Origin: Algoriphagus formosus | GTDB lineage: Bacteria > Bacteroidota > Bacteroidia > Cytophagales > Cyclobacteriaceae | DNA: 64,000 nt | Assembly (NCBI RefSeq): GCF_002807035.1 | Contig: NZ_NIUC01000002.1 | Span: forward strand, 1,951,267 to 2,015,266 | Reading direction: 5' to 3' | Part shown: positions 8,417 through 15,184 of the stretch, piece after piece | Numbering within the stretch: position 1 is the first letter of the stretch | How the letters are laid out: each line of letters starts with the position of its first letter | Made by a program: the position numbers and the translations under genes | Notes under the pieces: generated by a model | Told to the model about the DNA's origin: nothing | Database searches by the model: none | Seen by the model: the letters and a program-made list of their open reading frames with translations, nothing else

Positions 8417-8980
8417 TTAAAGGGCAGATAGATACTTATCAAATCCACCTTCTGTAGTCACTCGGAAACTGATGGCAGCATTTGGCTGCTCGATGTTATA
8501 AATCTTGTGAAGACCTTGTGCATCACTTACCTTTTCACTGTGGATCAAGTTGTCTCCATCATAGATTGATACCGTAAAGGCACTGTCGGCCAAGTTGCTG
8601 ACTAGCAAGCGGTATTTGTTATCTTCTACTTTGGATACTCTTGAATACACAGATGGCTTTTCGGTAACGAAGTTTTGGAAGGAAGTAGTGCGCAATACAC
8701 CGCTCTCATCGGTCACTTCGACAGAGTAAGTTCCCTTTGGTAGGGCATTTAGATCGTAGCGCTTTGCAAAAGCTTCTGATTTGGTAATACGATCTCTCAA
8801 AACCAGTCTGTTTTCAGCATCCTTGATTTTGACAATGACGGTGCTGCTAGGCGCTTCCGTCATAGCTACTGTTACTTTTGCAGTCGCAGAATGAATGATC
8901 TCGACTGATTTTTCCGCTCCTGCGGCAAAGGCTCCCGTTGCCATCCCGGCAACAAAAAGCATGGTCATTAATTTTTTCAT
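8417..8980 (-). CDS. secreted protein of unknown function with beta-rich repeats
   Basis: The start is placed at the ATG at 8980, giving 187 residues beginning MKKLMTMLFVAGMATGAFAAG, a textbook signal peptide. An upstream in-frame start would put 18 extra residues before it. The mature part looks beta-rich: LKDIxD-like segments such as VIVKIKDAENRLVLRD and GTYSVEVTDESGVL resemble Ig-like or carboxypeptidase-regulatory-like sandwich domains. Similar short secreted proteins are common in Cytophagales, sometimes with a domain resembling the T9SS sorting fold, but I cannot assign one here. A -7 promoter box lies 133 bases upstream, implying a long leader. Confidence 0.8.
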   Translation of the reverse strand: MKKLMTMLFVAGMATGAFAAGAEKSVEIIHSATAKVTVAMTEAPSSTVIVKIKDAENRLVLRDRITKSEAFAKRYDLNALPKGTYSVEVTDESGVLRTTSFQNFVTEKPSVYSRVSKVEDNKYRLLVSNLADSAFTVSIYDGDNLIHSEKVSDAQGLHKIYNIEQPNAAISFRVTTEGGFDKYLSAL

Positions 8981-9112
8981 TTTAATAATTGGTTTAATAG
9001 GTTCTAATTTGATTGTAACCCGGGAATGGCTCATCCATTCGAGGGGGTATTTTGGGTTACGTGTTCCATCGGGTCTGATGGGTTCTGTTCGATTTGTTTT
9101 CGAATGACATTA

Positions 9113-9120
9113 CAAAGGTA
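9113..9120 (-). promoter_or_regulatory. bacteroidetal -7 promoter box (TACCTTTG)
   Basis: On the minus strand this reads TACCTTTG, matching the TAnnTTTG consensus of the Bacteroidota housekeeping sigma factor. No good TTG is seen at the expected -33 spacing. It would drive the secreted-protein gene starting at 8980 with a leader of about 125 bases. Confidence 0.55.
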
Positions 9121-9414
9121 CCAAACGGTATTAAAAATGAAAATGTTTCAATGAAAATATATAATTATTTGATATTCGTTAATTTTTTTACCTTAAAATT
9201 GAAAATACAATAATTGTTTGTCGCTATCGATTGCGAAATCTTTTCTGATCTGTTTTTATTACAAAATGAAAAATAAAATTCTGTCAATTCGAAAAATTCA
9301 AAATCATGTCATTACATCAATTACTCATATCCATATTTCGCAATCGATTGTATCGAATAAAAATTTTTTCAATCTTTTTTGCGCTAGGTGGTGTTTTACT
9401 TAAAAAAGAACGAT
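9121..9414. repeat. AT-rich gap carrying a 14-base inverted repeat
   Basis: No gene is seen here. The stretch is strikingly AT-rich. A perfect inverted repeat, ATCGATTGCGAAAT at 9226-9239 and its complement at 9335-9348, encloses about 95 bases. The arms share the core CGCAATCGAT, which itself contains the palindrome ATCGAT. This could be a pair of binding sites for a looping regulator, or the ends of a decayed small mobile element. No target-site duplication is obvious. Confidence 0.6.
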
Positions 9415-9696
9415 ATGAAAGCCATCTGGAACAATCAAGTAATCGCAGAATCCAATGACACGGTCGTAGTGGAAGGGAATCATTACTTCCCCTTTGATTC
9501 GGTAAAATCTGACTTTATAAAACCTTCGGAGACGAAGAGCTCTTGTCCTTGGAAAGGACAAGCATCTTACTATAGCTTGGTCGTAGATGGAGAGCTAAAC
9601 AAAGATGCGGCCTGGTACTATTCCGATCCAAAACCCGCTGCTTCTGAGATCAAAGGTAGGGTGGCCTTTTGGAAAGGGGTAAAGGTGGAAAAGTAA
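9415..9696 (+). CDS. DUF427 domain protein
   Basis: Starting at the ATG at 9415, the 93-residue protein matches the single-domain DUF427 family throughout. It begins MKAIWNNQVIAESNDT, followed by VEGNHYFPFDSV, a conserved SCPWKGQASYYSLVVDG segment, and AAWYYSDPKPAASEIKGRVAFWKG. The family is a small beta-rich fold of unknown biochemical role, usually cytoplasmic; a ligand-binding function has been suggested from the conserved aromatic residues. The frame extends 27 bases upstream to another ATG, but the family begins at the chosen start. Confidence 0.9.
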   Translation: MKAIWNNQVIAESNDTVVVEGNHYFPFDSVKSDFIKPSETKSSCPWKGQASYYSLVVDGELNKDAAWYYSDPKPAASEIKGRVAFWKGVKVEK

Positions 9697-9721
9697 AAAG
9701 CAGCTCATGAAAGCTGCTTTT
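9696..9721. terminator. bidirectional terminator
   Basis: A 10-base perfect stem (AAAAGCAGCT with AGCTGCTTTT, 6-base loop) lies between the stop codons of the convergent DUF427 and DUF4252 genes, with A/T tracts included in the stem on both sides. Confidence 0.75.
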
Positions 9722-9747
9722 CAAATAAGTAGAAATACAGTTTGTTA

Positions 9748-10224
9748 TTATTTCGCTTGTTTCATCGCTTCAGCTACGAGCTCCTGCGCAAAGCTTCCTT
9801 TGAGTTCGACGACCATCAGGTCTCCCTCATCGCCACCTACGAGTACTACCAGGTCCGAGATCGTTTTATTTCCTTTGGAATAAACCCGGATTTCACCCTC
9901 GTCGGCCATTTCCATCAGTAATTCATAGCCCTCTTTTTCCAGCCCTTTTTTTAATGCCTTGTATTCTGCACCGCTTCGGTCGGCATTTTCGGGCAGCTTG
10001 AAGAAGTTGAGTTTCTCGATGGACTTGGCTACCGTAGCCATGTCATCTTCATCCAAATCAATTTTGAAACCTTCGGCGAAATTCATGAAGTTGCCTCCCA
10101 ATTCCATGTGGAAGAAATCTTCTTGTCCTTTATACTTTTCATAAAGTGCCTGGACAGATTTGCTTTGGGCTTGGGCAGTCAAAACAAATCCAAAAAGGGC
10201 GATAGCAAGCAATAACTTTTTCAT
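9748..10224 (-). CDS. DUF4252 family secreted protein (second copy of the operon)
   Basis: The 158-residue protein has a signal peptide (about 1-19, ending AQAQ), then a DUF4252 domain: VQALYEKYKGQEDFFHMELGG near the N-terminus, a central ALKKGLEKEGYELLMEM helix, and SDLVVLVGGDEGDLMVVELKG near the end. DUF4252 proteins are periplasmic or lipid-anchored proteins of unknown role that typically sit downstream of an ECF sigma factor and its anti-sigma factor, as here. It lies 24 bases after the first DUF4252 gene in the same four-gene unit. Confidence 0.9.
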   Translation of the reverse strand: MKKLLLAIALFGFVLTAQAQSKSVQALYEKYKGQEDFFHMELGGNFMNFAEGFKIDLDEDDMATVAKSIEKLNFFKLPENADRSGAEYKALKKGLEKEGYELLMEMADEGEIRVYSKGNKTISDLVVLVGGDEGDLMVVELKGSFAQELVAEAMKQAK

Positions 10225-10248
10225 AATTTATAGTAGTTGTTTTAGTTT

Positions 10249-10779
10249 TTATTTCTGTTTGTTTCCTTTTCCGTATTGATCCATACCGGGGATATTCGTT
10301 TTGTCAGCCAGCATATTGAGTTCCTCATAGGTGAAAGTTCCCAAGAGAGACATCAAGGTAAATTCACTTTTTTCACCTGATATCATCAAAAGCTCGCGTA
10401 CCAGTCCACCTTCTTCTCGGACGAGGAACTTTAAGCTGGATCCTTTGTCTTGGACATCCATCAGTTCTTCGTATTTGTTTTTGGTCAGGGAACTGTAGGC
10501 TTCCTTGTACATAGTCATGCCGTCCACTTCATCGGAAGACAGAATTCGAATTCCACGGACTTTTTGGATTAGCTCTCCCAGGTCTTGGGACTCGGCTTCT
10601 TCGGCGTTGTTTTTCAGGAAGCCTCCGGCCATCTGCATCATTTTTGGTGAGATATAGACTCGGCTAAAGCGGTCGTCCTCCATGTAGTTGGAAAAAAAGC
10701 GCTGGATCGCGTCATCCTGAGCCACAGAAGTGAGGATGCTTCCAAAGAATAGGAGGGATAGGAGTATGATTCTGTTCAT
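10249..10779 (-). CDS. DUF4252 family secreted protein (first copy of the operon)
   Basis: The 176-residue protein has a signal peptide (about 1-20, ending TSVAQ) and the same domain as its downstream neighbour: FSNYMEDDRFSRVYISPKM, SLTKNKYEELMDVQDKG and LLMISGEKSEFTLMSLLG. The two copies are clearly divergent, so the duplication is old. This copy has a charged C-terminal tail ending GKGNKQK. It begins 4 bases after the anti-sigma-like gene, indicating tight co-transcription and probable translational coupling. Confidence 0.9.
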   Translation of the reverse strand: MNRIILLSLLFFGSILTSVAQDDAIQRFFSNYMEDDRFSRVYISPKMMQMAGGFLKNNAEEAESQDLGELIQKVRGIRILSSDEVDGMTMYKEAYSSLTKNKYEELMDVQDKGSSLKFLVREEGGLVRELLMISGEKSEFTLMSLLGTFTYEELNMLADKTNIPGMDQYGKGNKQK

Positions 10780-10783
10780 GGTT

Positions 10784-11206
10784 TTATTTTTCTAGTGGTT
10801 CGAAGAGTTCATTGGTGGTATTGAGGTATTTGAGATCATTCATTTTTTGAAGCTGCTGCTGTCCTTCGGAATATTTTTCTTGGAAAAGAGACAGGGCAGC
10901 CATGACCTCCTGATAGGCTTGCTCTTCTTGTTGGCGCTCATAGGCCTGCCAGCCAAAGTAGGTCCCGATCAGGATGAGTATAGAAGCGGCCCAACCCATC
11001 CAGGAGAGGCTTGCTGTTTTGGTTCTTTTTGGCTTTTGGAGATTGTTAGGCTCTTCTTTTGAGAAGTCTTCCAATTCAGCAAACCAAGCTTTCTCCGATT
11101 CAAATCCATCTGATTTCTTCAGAAGTTCTCGAAGTTCGGCTTCTTCCTGGAGGGTACTTTCTCCAGCCCAGTAGCTACTCAGAAGTTTTTCAATTCGTTC
11201 ATTCAT
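10784..11206 (-). CDS. single-pass membrane protein, probable anti-sigma factor
   Basis: The 140-residue protein has an N-terminal helical region (about 1-60) resembling anti-sigma domains (MNERIEKLLSSYWAGESTLQEEAELRELL), one transmembrane helix at about residues 69-86 (WMGWAASILILIGTYFGW), and a coiled, Gln/Glu-rich extracytoplasmic tail (about 87-140). No zinc-binding HxxxCxxC motif is present. Its start overlaps the sigma-factor gene by 8 bases, the classic sign of a sigma/anti-sigma pair. The tail could sense a periplasmic signal, perhaps through the two DUF4252 proteins encoded next. Confidence 0.8.
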   Translation of the reverse strand: MNERIEKLLSSYWAGESTLQEEAELRELLKKSDGFESEKAWFAELEDFSKEEPNNLQKPKRTKTASLSWMGWAASILILIGTYFGWQAYERQQEEQAYQEVMAALSLFQEKYSEGQQQLQKMNDLKYLNTTNELFEPLEK

Positions 11207-11690
11207 GGTTTTTCACTTTTAGGTACTCTTCCCGGAGCCTCTTTCTAGCCCGGTGAAGGCCTACTTTCACCTGCTCGATGGAGATTTCCAGATAGTCTGA
11301 AATTTCCTCATAGGTCAGGCCTTCGCTTTCCCTCAACTGAAAGATTTCTCTCTGCTTTTCCGGAAGCGTTGCTACTAATTGCATCAGTTGGGAAAGCTGC
11401 TCATTTCCTTTTTCTGGCTCCTTAGGCTCCACACTTGGCTCAATTTCACCTTCCAGCGAGATCACTCTTCCGTTTTTTCGAAAGTGCATCAATGCTTCAT
11501 TTTTAAGCGTTCGAACTAGCCAAGCCATCAGATTAGGATGCTCTTGAAGATCCTGCTCTCGCCGAAAGGACTTTTCAAACACATTTTGAAGGAGATCTTC
11601 GGCGAGTGCCCGGTCTTTCACCCAGAGGAAGGCCATTCGAAATAGCGTTCCGCGCAAAGGCCAGATATGTCCCTCAAAAAATGAATTCAT
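11199..11690 (-). CDS. ECF (sigma-70 family) RNA polymerase sigma factor
   Basis: The 163-residue protein has region 2 with RMAFLWVKDRALAEDLLQN (about residues 18-36) and region 4 with LPEKQREIFQLRESEGLTYE followed by EISDYLEISIEQVKVGLHRA, the typical -35-recognition helix-turn-helix. Its size fits an ECF sigma factor lacking region 3. It is the first gene of a four-gene unit with the putative anti-sigma factor and two DUF4252 proteins. Such units usually regulate themselves, but I could not identify a promoter confidently. Confidence 0.93.
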   Translation of the reverse strand: MNSFFEGHIWPLRGTLFRMAFLWVKDRALAEDLLQNVFEKSFRREQDLQEHPNLMAWLVRTLKNEALMHFRKNGRVISLEGEIEPSVEPKEPEKGNEQLSQLMQLVATLPEKQREIFQLRESEGLTYEEISDYLEISIEQVKVGLHRARKRLREEYLKVKNHE

Positions 11691-12154
11691 TTGTGTAGGT
11701 GATGCTTGAAGAATCTAAAGGTTACAATTTTTTGTAAAAATTTTTTGGGTTCGGGTAAAAGGTATCTCATGATTAGCGTAAGTCACCCGAATTATATAGC
11801 ACCGCTAGCCTCACCATTAGCGCAAGTCTCATGACTTGTGCTGATACAAATGCAATCTCCAGACTGCTTTCTTGGTGAGAGGTCTCTCGGTTTGCATAGC
11901 ATCACTAGCACTAGCCGACAATAGATTGTCTACAGTTGGGCATGACCGATTTATCATCTTTTTCACCCTTATGAATTGATGGAAGAATATAACCTGAAGC
12001 TTCCCCAACTGGATATTTCAATTGTTTCAGGATTCAATAATTTTAGATTCGTTTTAAATTAGAAATAAAAAATAGTATGCATGCAGACTATTTCTTACTT
12101 TGCATACATGAATGAGATGGGTCAAATAGGTCTGAATACTTGGCGGAAGGGCAT
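11691..12154. repeat. intergenic stretch with degenerate repeats and a short hairpin
   Basis: No credible gene is seen in about 460 bases. The words GATTAGCGTAAGTC (near 11771) and CATTAGCGCAAGTC (near 11815) are near-duplicates. The second forms the left arm of an imperfect hairpin at 11819-11842 (AGCGCAAGTC, TCAT loop, GACTTGTGCT, one wobble). Two further similar words, ATAGCACCGCTAGCC and ATAGCATCACTAGCA, occur near 11797 and 11897. This looks like an eroded REP-type or miniature element. Confidence 0.45.
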
Positions 12155-12182
12155 AAAAAAAGCCCCGAATTGCTTCGGGGCT
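12155..12182 (-). terminator. intrinsic terminator of tRNA-Phe
   Basis: A 9-base perfect stem AGCCCCGAA/TTCGGGGCT (12161-12182) is followed on the minus strand by seven T residues. It begins 3 bases after the tRNA 3' end. Confidence 0.88.
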
Positions 12183-12184
12183 CG

Positions 12185-12257
12185 TGGTGATGAGTGGACT
12201 CGAACCACCGACTCACGGATTTTCAGTCCGATGCTCTACCAGCTGAGCTACATCACC
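12185..12257 (-). tRNA. tRNA-Phe (anticodon GAA)
   Basis: The 73-base sequence folds into a full cloverleaf on the minus strand: acceptor stem GGTGATG/CATCACC, D-arm around AGCTCAGCTGGTAGAGC, anticodon loop CTGAAAA with anticodon GAA, and T-arm with GGTTCGAGTCC. The discriminator base is A. The 3' CCA is not encoded and must be added. A matching promoter lies upstream and a terminator follows immediately. Confidence 0.96.
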
Positions 12258-12273
12258 TTTTGTTAAAGTGATG

Positions 12274-12304
12274 CAAAGGTAGGTATTTGTGTATTTGATG
12301 CAAA
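12274..12304 (-). promoter_or_regulatory. promoter of tRNA-Phe (TTTG-N19-TACCTTTG)
   Basis: On the minus strand a TTTG -33 element (12304-12301) is separated by 19 bases from TACCTTTG (12281-12274), matching the Bacteroidota consensus. It lies 17 bases before the tRNA 5' end, so the leader must be very short. Confidence 0.82.
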
Positions 12305-12360
12305 TCATTCTGATAAAAAAATATTGAAAAGAATCTTCAACATTACTTAATCGTATCGAA

Positions 12361-13695
12361 ATGAGCTTTTTACCTCAAGTTGCTTTTTTGATCATTTTGG
12401 CGGCAGCTGCCTTTATTATTACCAAAAGGGTGCGTTTTCTGAAGCGCAACATCTTTTTGGGGAAGGGAGAGACACGAAATGATCAGCCTGAAGCCCGCTG
12501 GAAGACCATGCTTTTGGTCGCATTTGGCCAGCAGAAAATGTTCAAACGCCTGATTCCGGCTTTTCTCCACCTTTTGATCTATGTAGGTTTCATCGTCATC
12601 AATCTGGAGGTGTTGGAGTTTATTTTGGATGGAATTCTTGGGACACATCGGCTTTTTGCACCTATTCTGGGGTCGGCTTACACCGTAGCCATCAATATCT
12701 TTGAATTCTTAGCTGTGGCAGTATTGATCTCCTGTGTGGCTTTCCTCTGGAGAAGGAATGTCAGCAAGGTGCCGCGTTTTACCAAACCTGAGATGAAAGG
12801 TTGGCCTGCATTGGATGGAAACTTGATCCTTGTCATCGAAATTGTTCTGATGCTTGCGATCCTGACCATGAACGCTACGGATCAGATCTTGGCCAATAGG
12901 GGGGATGAGCATTACATCGCGTTGGGAACTTTGTTTTTCAGCAGTTTGATTCAGCCGCTTTTTGAGGGTGTGAGTACCGGGACGTTGGTTTTCGTGGAGC
13001 GATTTGCCTGGTGGTTTCATATAGCAGGGATTTTAGCTTTCGCAGTTTACGTGACCTATTCCAAGCACTTGCATATTTTCTTGGCCTTCCCAAATACCTG
13101 GTATTCTAATTTGAAGCCAAAAGGAGAGATGGCCAATATGCCGGAAGTTACCAATGAGGTCAATATGATGCTTGGGATTCCGACCGAAGGAAGCAACGAG
13201 CCACCTGCAGAAATCGGCCGCTTTGGTGCCAAAGATGTCAATGACCTCTCTTGGGTTAATGTCATGAATGCCTACTCCTGTACTGAATGTGGTCGCTGTA
13301 CTGCAGAATGTCCGGCAAATATGACAGGGAAGAAACTTTCTCCCCGAAAGATCATGATGGATGTGCGCGATCGGGCCGATGAAGTCGGTAAAAGTATAGA
13401 CGCCGGTGGACCTGGACTGGAGGATGGCAAATCACTGCTTGGTGACTACATCACCAAAGAAGAATTGAATGCATGTACTTCCTGCAATGCCTGTGTGGAG
13501 GCCTGTCCGGTGAATATTGATCCGCTGAGCATTATTCTACAAATGCGCCGCTATGTAGCGATGGAAGAGTCTGGGACTCCTGCGCAGTGGAATGCCATGT
13601 TCCAAAATATGGAAACGAGCTTTTCTCCTTGGAAATTCAGCCCGCAGGACCGATTTAATTGGGCAGATTCTGTAAAAAATGAGGAGGTAAAATAA
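12361..13695 (+). CDS. membrane-bound 4Fe-4S protein (HdrC/FadF N-terminal-half type)
   Basis: The 444-residue protein has an N-terminal membrane region of about five or six helices (to about residue 250), similar in layout to the heme-binding NarI-like domain. It is followed by two ferredoxin-type motifs, CTECGRCTAECP (about 307-318) and CTSCNACVEACP (about 378-389), each followed by the usual proline. It probably passes electrons between the menaquinone pool and the soluble CCG-domain protein encoded 108 bases downstream. Together the two products (444 + 263 residues) match the length and domain order of single-chain EtfD/FadF-type ETF:quinone oxidoreductases, suggesting a split version. 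That assignment is inference. Confidence 0.85.
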   Translation: MSFLPQVAFLIILAAAAFIITKRVRFLKRNIFLGKGETRNDQPEARWKTMLLVAFGQQKMFKRLIPAFLHLLIYVGFIVINLEVLEFILDGILGTHRLFAPILGSAYTVAINIFEFLAVAVLISCVAFLWRRNVSKVPRFTKPEMKGWPALDGNLILVIEIVLMLAILTMNATDQILANRGDEHYIALGTLFFSSLIQPLFEGVSTGTLVFVERFAWWFHIAGILAFAVYVTYSKHLHIFLAFPNTWYSNLKPKGEMANMPEVTNEVNMMLGIPTEGSNEPPAEIGRFGAKDVNDLSWVNVMNAYSCTECGRCTAECPANMTGKKLSPRKIMMDVRDRADEVGKSIDAGGPGLEDGKSLLGDYITKEELNACTSCNACVEACPVNIDPLSIILQMRRYVAMEESGTPAQWNAMFQNMETSFSPWKFSPQDRFNWADSVKNEEVK

Positions 13696-13726
13696 TGTCA
13701 GATGTCAGATGACCGATGTCGGATGT
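13694..13726. repeat. short imperfect tandem repeat of a GATGTC word
   Basis: Just after the stop codon of the membrane Fe-S gene, the word GATGTC (or GATGACC variants) recurs about four times at 6-8 base spacing. Stretches like this are common intergenic filler in related genomes. It is too short and irregular to be a CRISPR array. Confidence 0.55.
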
Positions 13727-13803
13727 ATTCAAGACCAAGAAAAATGGTTTAATCTTCTGACTGTCATTCTTTAATGGTAAATCAAAAATCGTAAAACAGA
13801 ATT

Positions 13804-14595
13804 ATGTCAACATATCAAGTTCCAACAATGGCCGAAATGGCCGCGAAAGGCGAAAGCCCGGAAGTTCTTTTTTGGGTCGGCTGTGCCGGTTCCTTTGATG
13901 ACCGATACAAGGCGGTAACCCAAGCTTTTGTGAAAATCCTGAATAAAGTCGGGGTGTCTTTTGCTGTTTTGGGTCCGGAGGAAGCCTGTACCGGTGATCC
14001 TGCGCGAAGAGCAGGTAATGAGTTCTTGTTCCAAATGCAGGCCGTCGCCAATATCCAAGTCCTCAATGGTTATGAGGTGAAAAAGGTGGTGACTGCCTGT
14101 CCCCACTGCTTCAATACCATCAAAAATGAGTATCCTGCCCTAGGAGGAAACTATGAAGTGATTCATCATTCGCAATTTCTCCAGCAGCTGATCAACGAGG
14201 GCAAGGTTGCCCTGAAAGGAGGAGGGGAGTTTAAGGGAAAGAAAATCACTTTCCATGATTCCTGTTACCTAGGTCGTGCAAACAATGTCTATGAAGCGCC
14301 TCGGGAAGTCATCAAAGCGCTGGATGTGGAATTGGTCGAGATGAAGCGATGCAGGACCAAGGGACTTTGCTGTGGAGCAGGAGGAGCGCAGATGTTTAAA
14401 GAGCCGGAGCCCGGAAAGAAAGATGTCAATATTGAGCGGACCGAGGAGGCATTGGCTACGGGAGCGAATGCCATTGCTGTTGGTTGCCCGTTTTGCCTCA
14501 CTATGATGACCGATGGCGTCAAAAACAAAGTGCGCGAAAATGACGTGCAGGTTTATGACCTGGCTGAAATGATCGCCAAAGACATGGGAATATAA
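13804..14595 (+). CDS. (Fe-S)-binding protein with two CCG domains (HdrB/GlpC-like)
   Basis: The 263-residue soluble protein has two cysteine-rich CCG repeats. The first spans about 20-120 (LFWVGCAGSFDDR, then CTGDPARRAG, then TACPHCFNTIKNEY) and the second about 155-245 (HDSCYLGRANNVYEAPRE, then GLCCGAGGAQMF, then VGCPFCLTMMTDG). In HdrB such domains hold noncubane [4Fe-4S] clusters; in GlpC and LutA they serve quinone- or lactate-linked oxidations. It is the natural partner of the membrane Fe-S protein upstream. The pair may oxidise reduced electron-transfer flavoprotein, but no etf or acyl-CoA dehydrogenase gene lies in this window to support that. Confidence 0.88.
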   Translation: MSTYQVPTMAEMAAKGESPEVLFWVGCAGSFDDRYKAVTQAFVKILNKVGVSFAVLGPEEACTGDPARRAGNEFLFQMQAVANIQVLNGYEVKKVVTACPHCFNTIKNEYPALGGNYEVIHHSQFLQQLINEGKVALKGGGEFKGKKITFHDSCYLGRANNVYEAPREVIKALDVELVEMKRCRTKGLCCGAGGAQMFKEPEPGKKDVNIERTEEALATGANAIAVGCPFCLTMMTDGVKNKVRENDVQVYDLAEMIAKDMGI

Positions 14596-14620
14596 GTCTG
14601 ATGAAGATTGAATCAATTCG

Positions 14621-14656
14621 ACCCTTTTTGCCGTTAGGTAGAAAGGGTTTTTCTTT
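14621..14656 (+). terminator. intrinsic terminator after the Fe-S gene pair
   Basis: The stem ACCCTTT/AAAGGGT (14621-14627 and 14642-14648) runs into a T-rich tail. It also argues that the next gene starts downstream at 14673, not at the earlier in-frame ATG at 14601. Confidence 0.7.
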
Positions 14657-14672
14657 GTCAAAAAATCAAATT

Positions 14673-15158
14673 ATGTACGTAGCCTTCCAAAATTTATCAG
14701 AATCAAGTCGTGTTTGGGTGTATCAAGCTGACCGAAAACTCAGCGAAAAGGAATTGGAGCTTGCCAAAAGTGAATTGAAAACCTTCTGTGAGGGATGGAA
14801 TGTGCATGGAAATGGGATTTTGACTTCCTTTGAGATTTTGGAAGATCAGGTGATTGTCTTGGCAGCTGATGAGTCGAGATCTGCTACTAGTGGTTGCTCG
14901 ATCGATTCTTCGGTTCGTGCCTTGCAGAAACTTGAAAATTTGCTCCAAATCAACCTGACTGATCGGGGAAAAGTAGCCTTCAAATCAGCGAGTAGGATTC
15001 AGGTCGCACCTGCGCTTGGGATTAAGTCAAAAGTACAGGAAGGTGAAATAGTTGCTGATACCTGGGTGATCAATCCCTTGATTCAGACCAAGGCAGACCT
15101 GGAAAGCCTTTGGATACCTGCCTCAAAAAGTTGGTTGAACAAATATTTTCCAAATTAA
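14673..15158 (+). CDS. conserved bacteroidetal protein of unknown function (often mislabelled ABC transporter ATPase)
   Basis: From the ATG at 14673 the protein has 161 residues, the usual family length. A longer start at 14601 would place the upstream terminator inside the gene. Recognisable family segments are SRVWVYQADRKLSEKELE near the start, a conserved SGCSIDSSVRALQKLE in the middle, and ADTWVINPLIQTKADLESLW near the end. There is no Walker motif, signal peptide or membrane helix, so the ABC-ATPase label this family sometimes carries is unsupported. Cytoplasmic location is likely. Confidence 0.85.
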   Translation: MYVAFQNLSESSRVWVYQADRKLSEKELELAKSELKTFCEGWNVHGNGILTSFEILEDQVIVLAADESRSATSGCSIDSSVRALQKLENLLQINLTDRGKVAFKSASRIQVAPALGIKSKVQEGEIVADTWVINPLIQTKADLESLWIPASKSWLNKYFPN

Positions 15159-15184
15159 TTAGTAATATTCAGTCCAGATCATCA

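Noticed and set aside
12081-12266. A 61-codon open frame overlapping tRNA-Phe
   Set aside because: It covers the tRNA and its terminator on the opposite strand, so it is not a gene.
13694-13726. A short run of GATGTC words considered as a CRISPR fragment
   Set aside because: The units are 6-8 bases with no spacers, and no cas gene is present in the window.
14601-14672. A longer start at 14601 for the 161-residue conserved protein
   Set aside because: The added sequence contains a rho-independent terminator for the upstream genes, and the family begins at the ATG at 14673.
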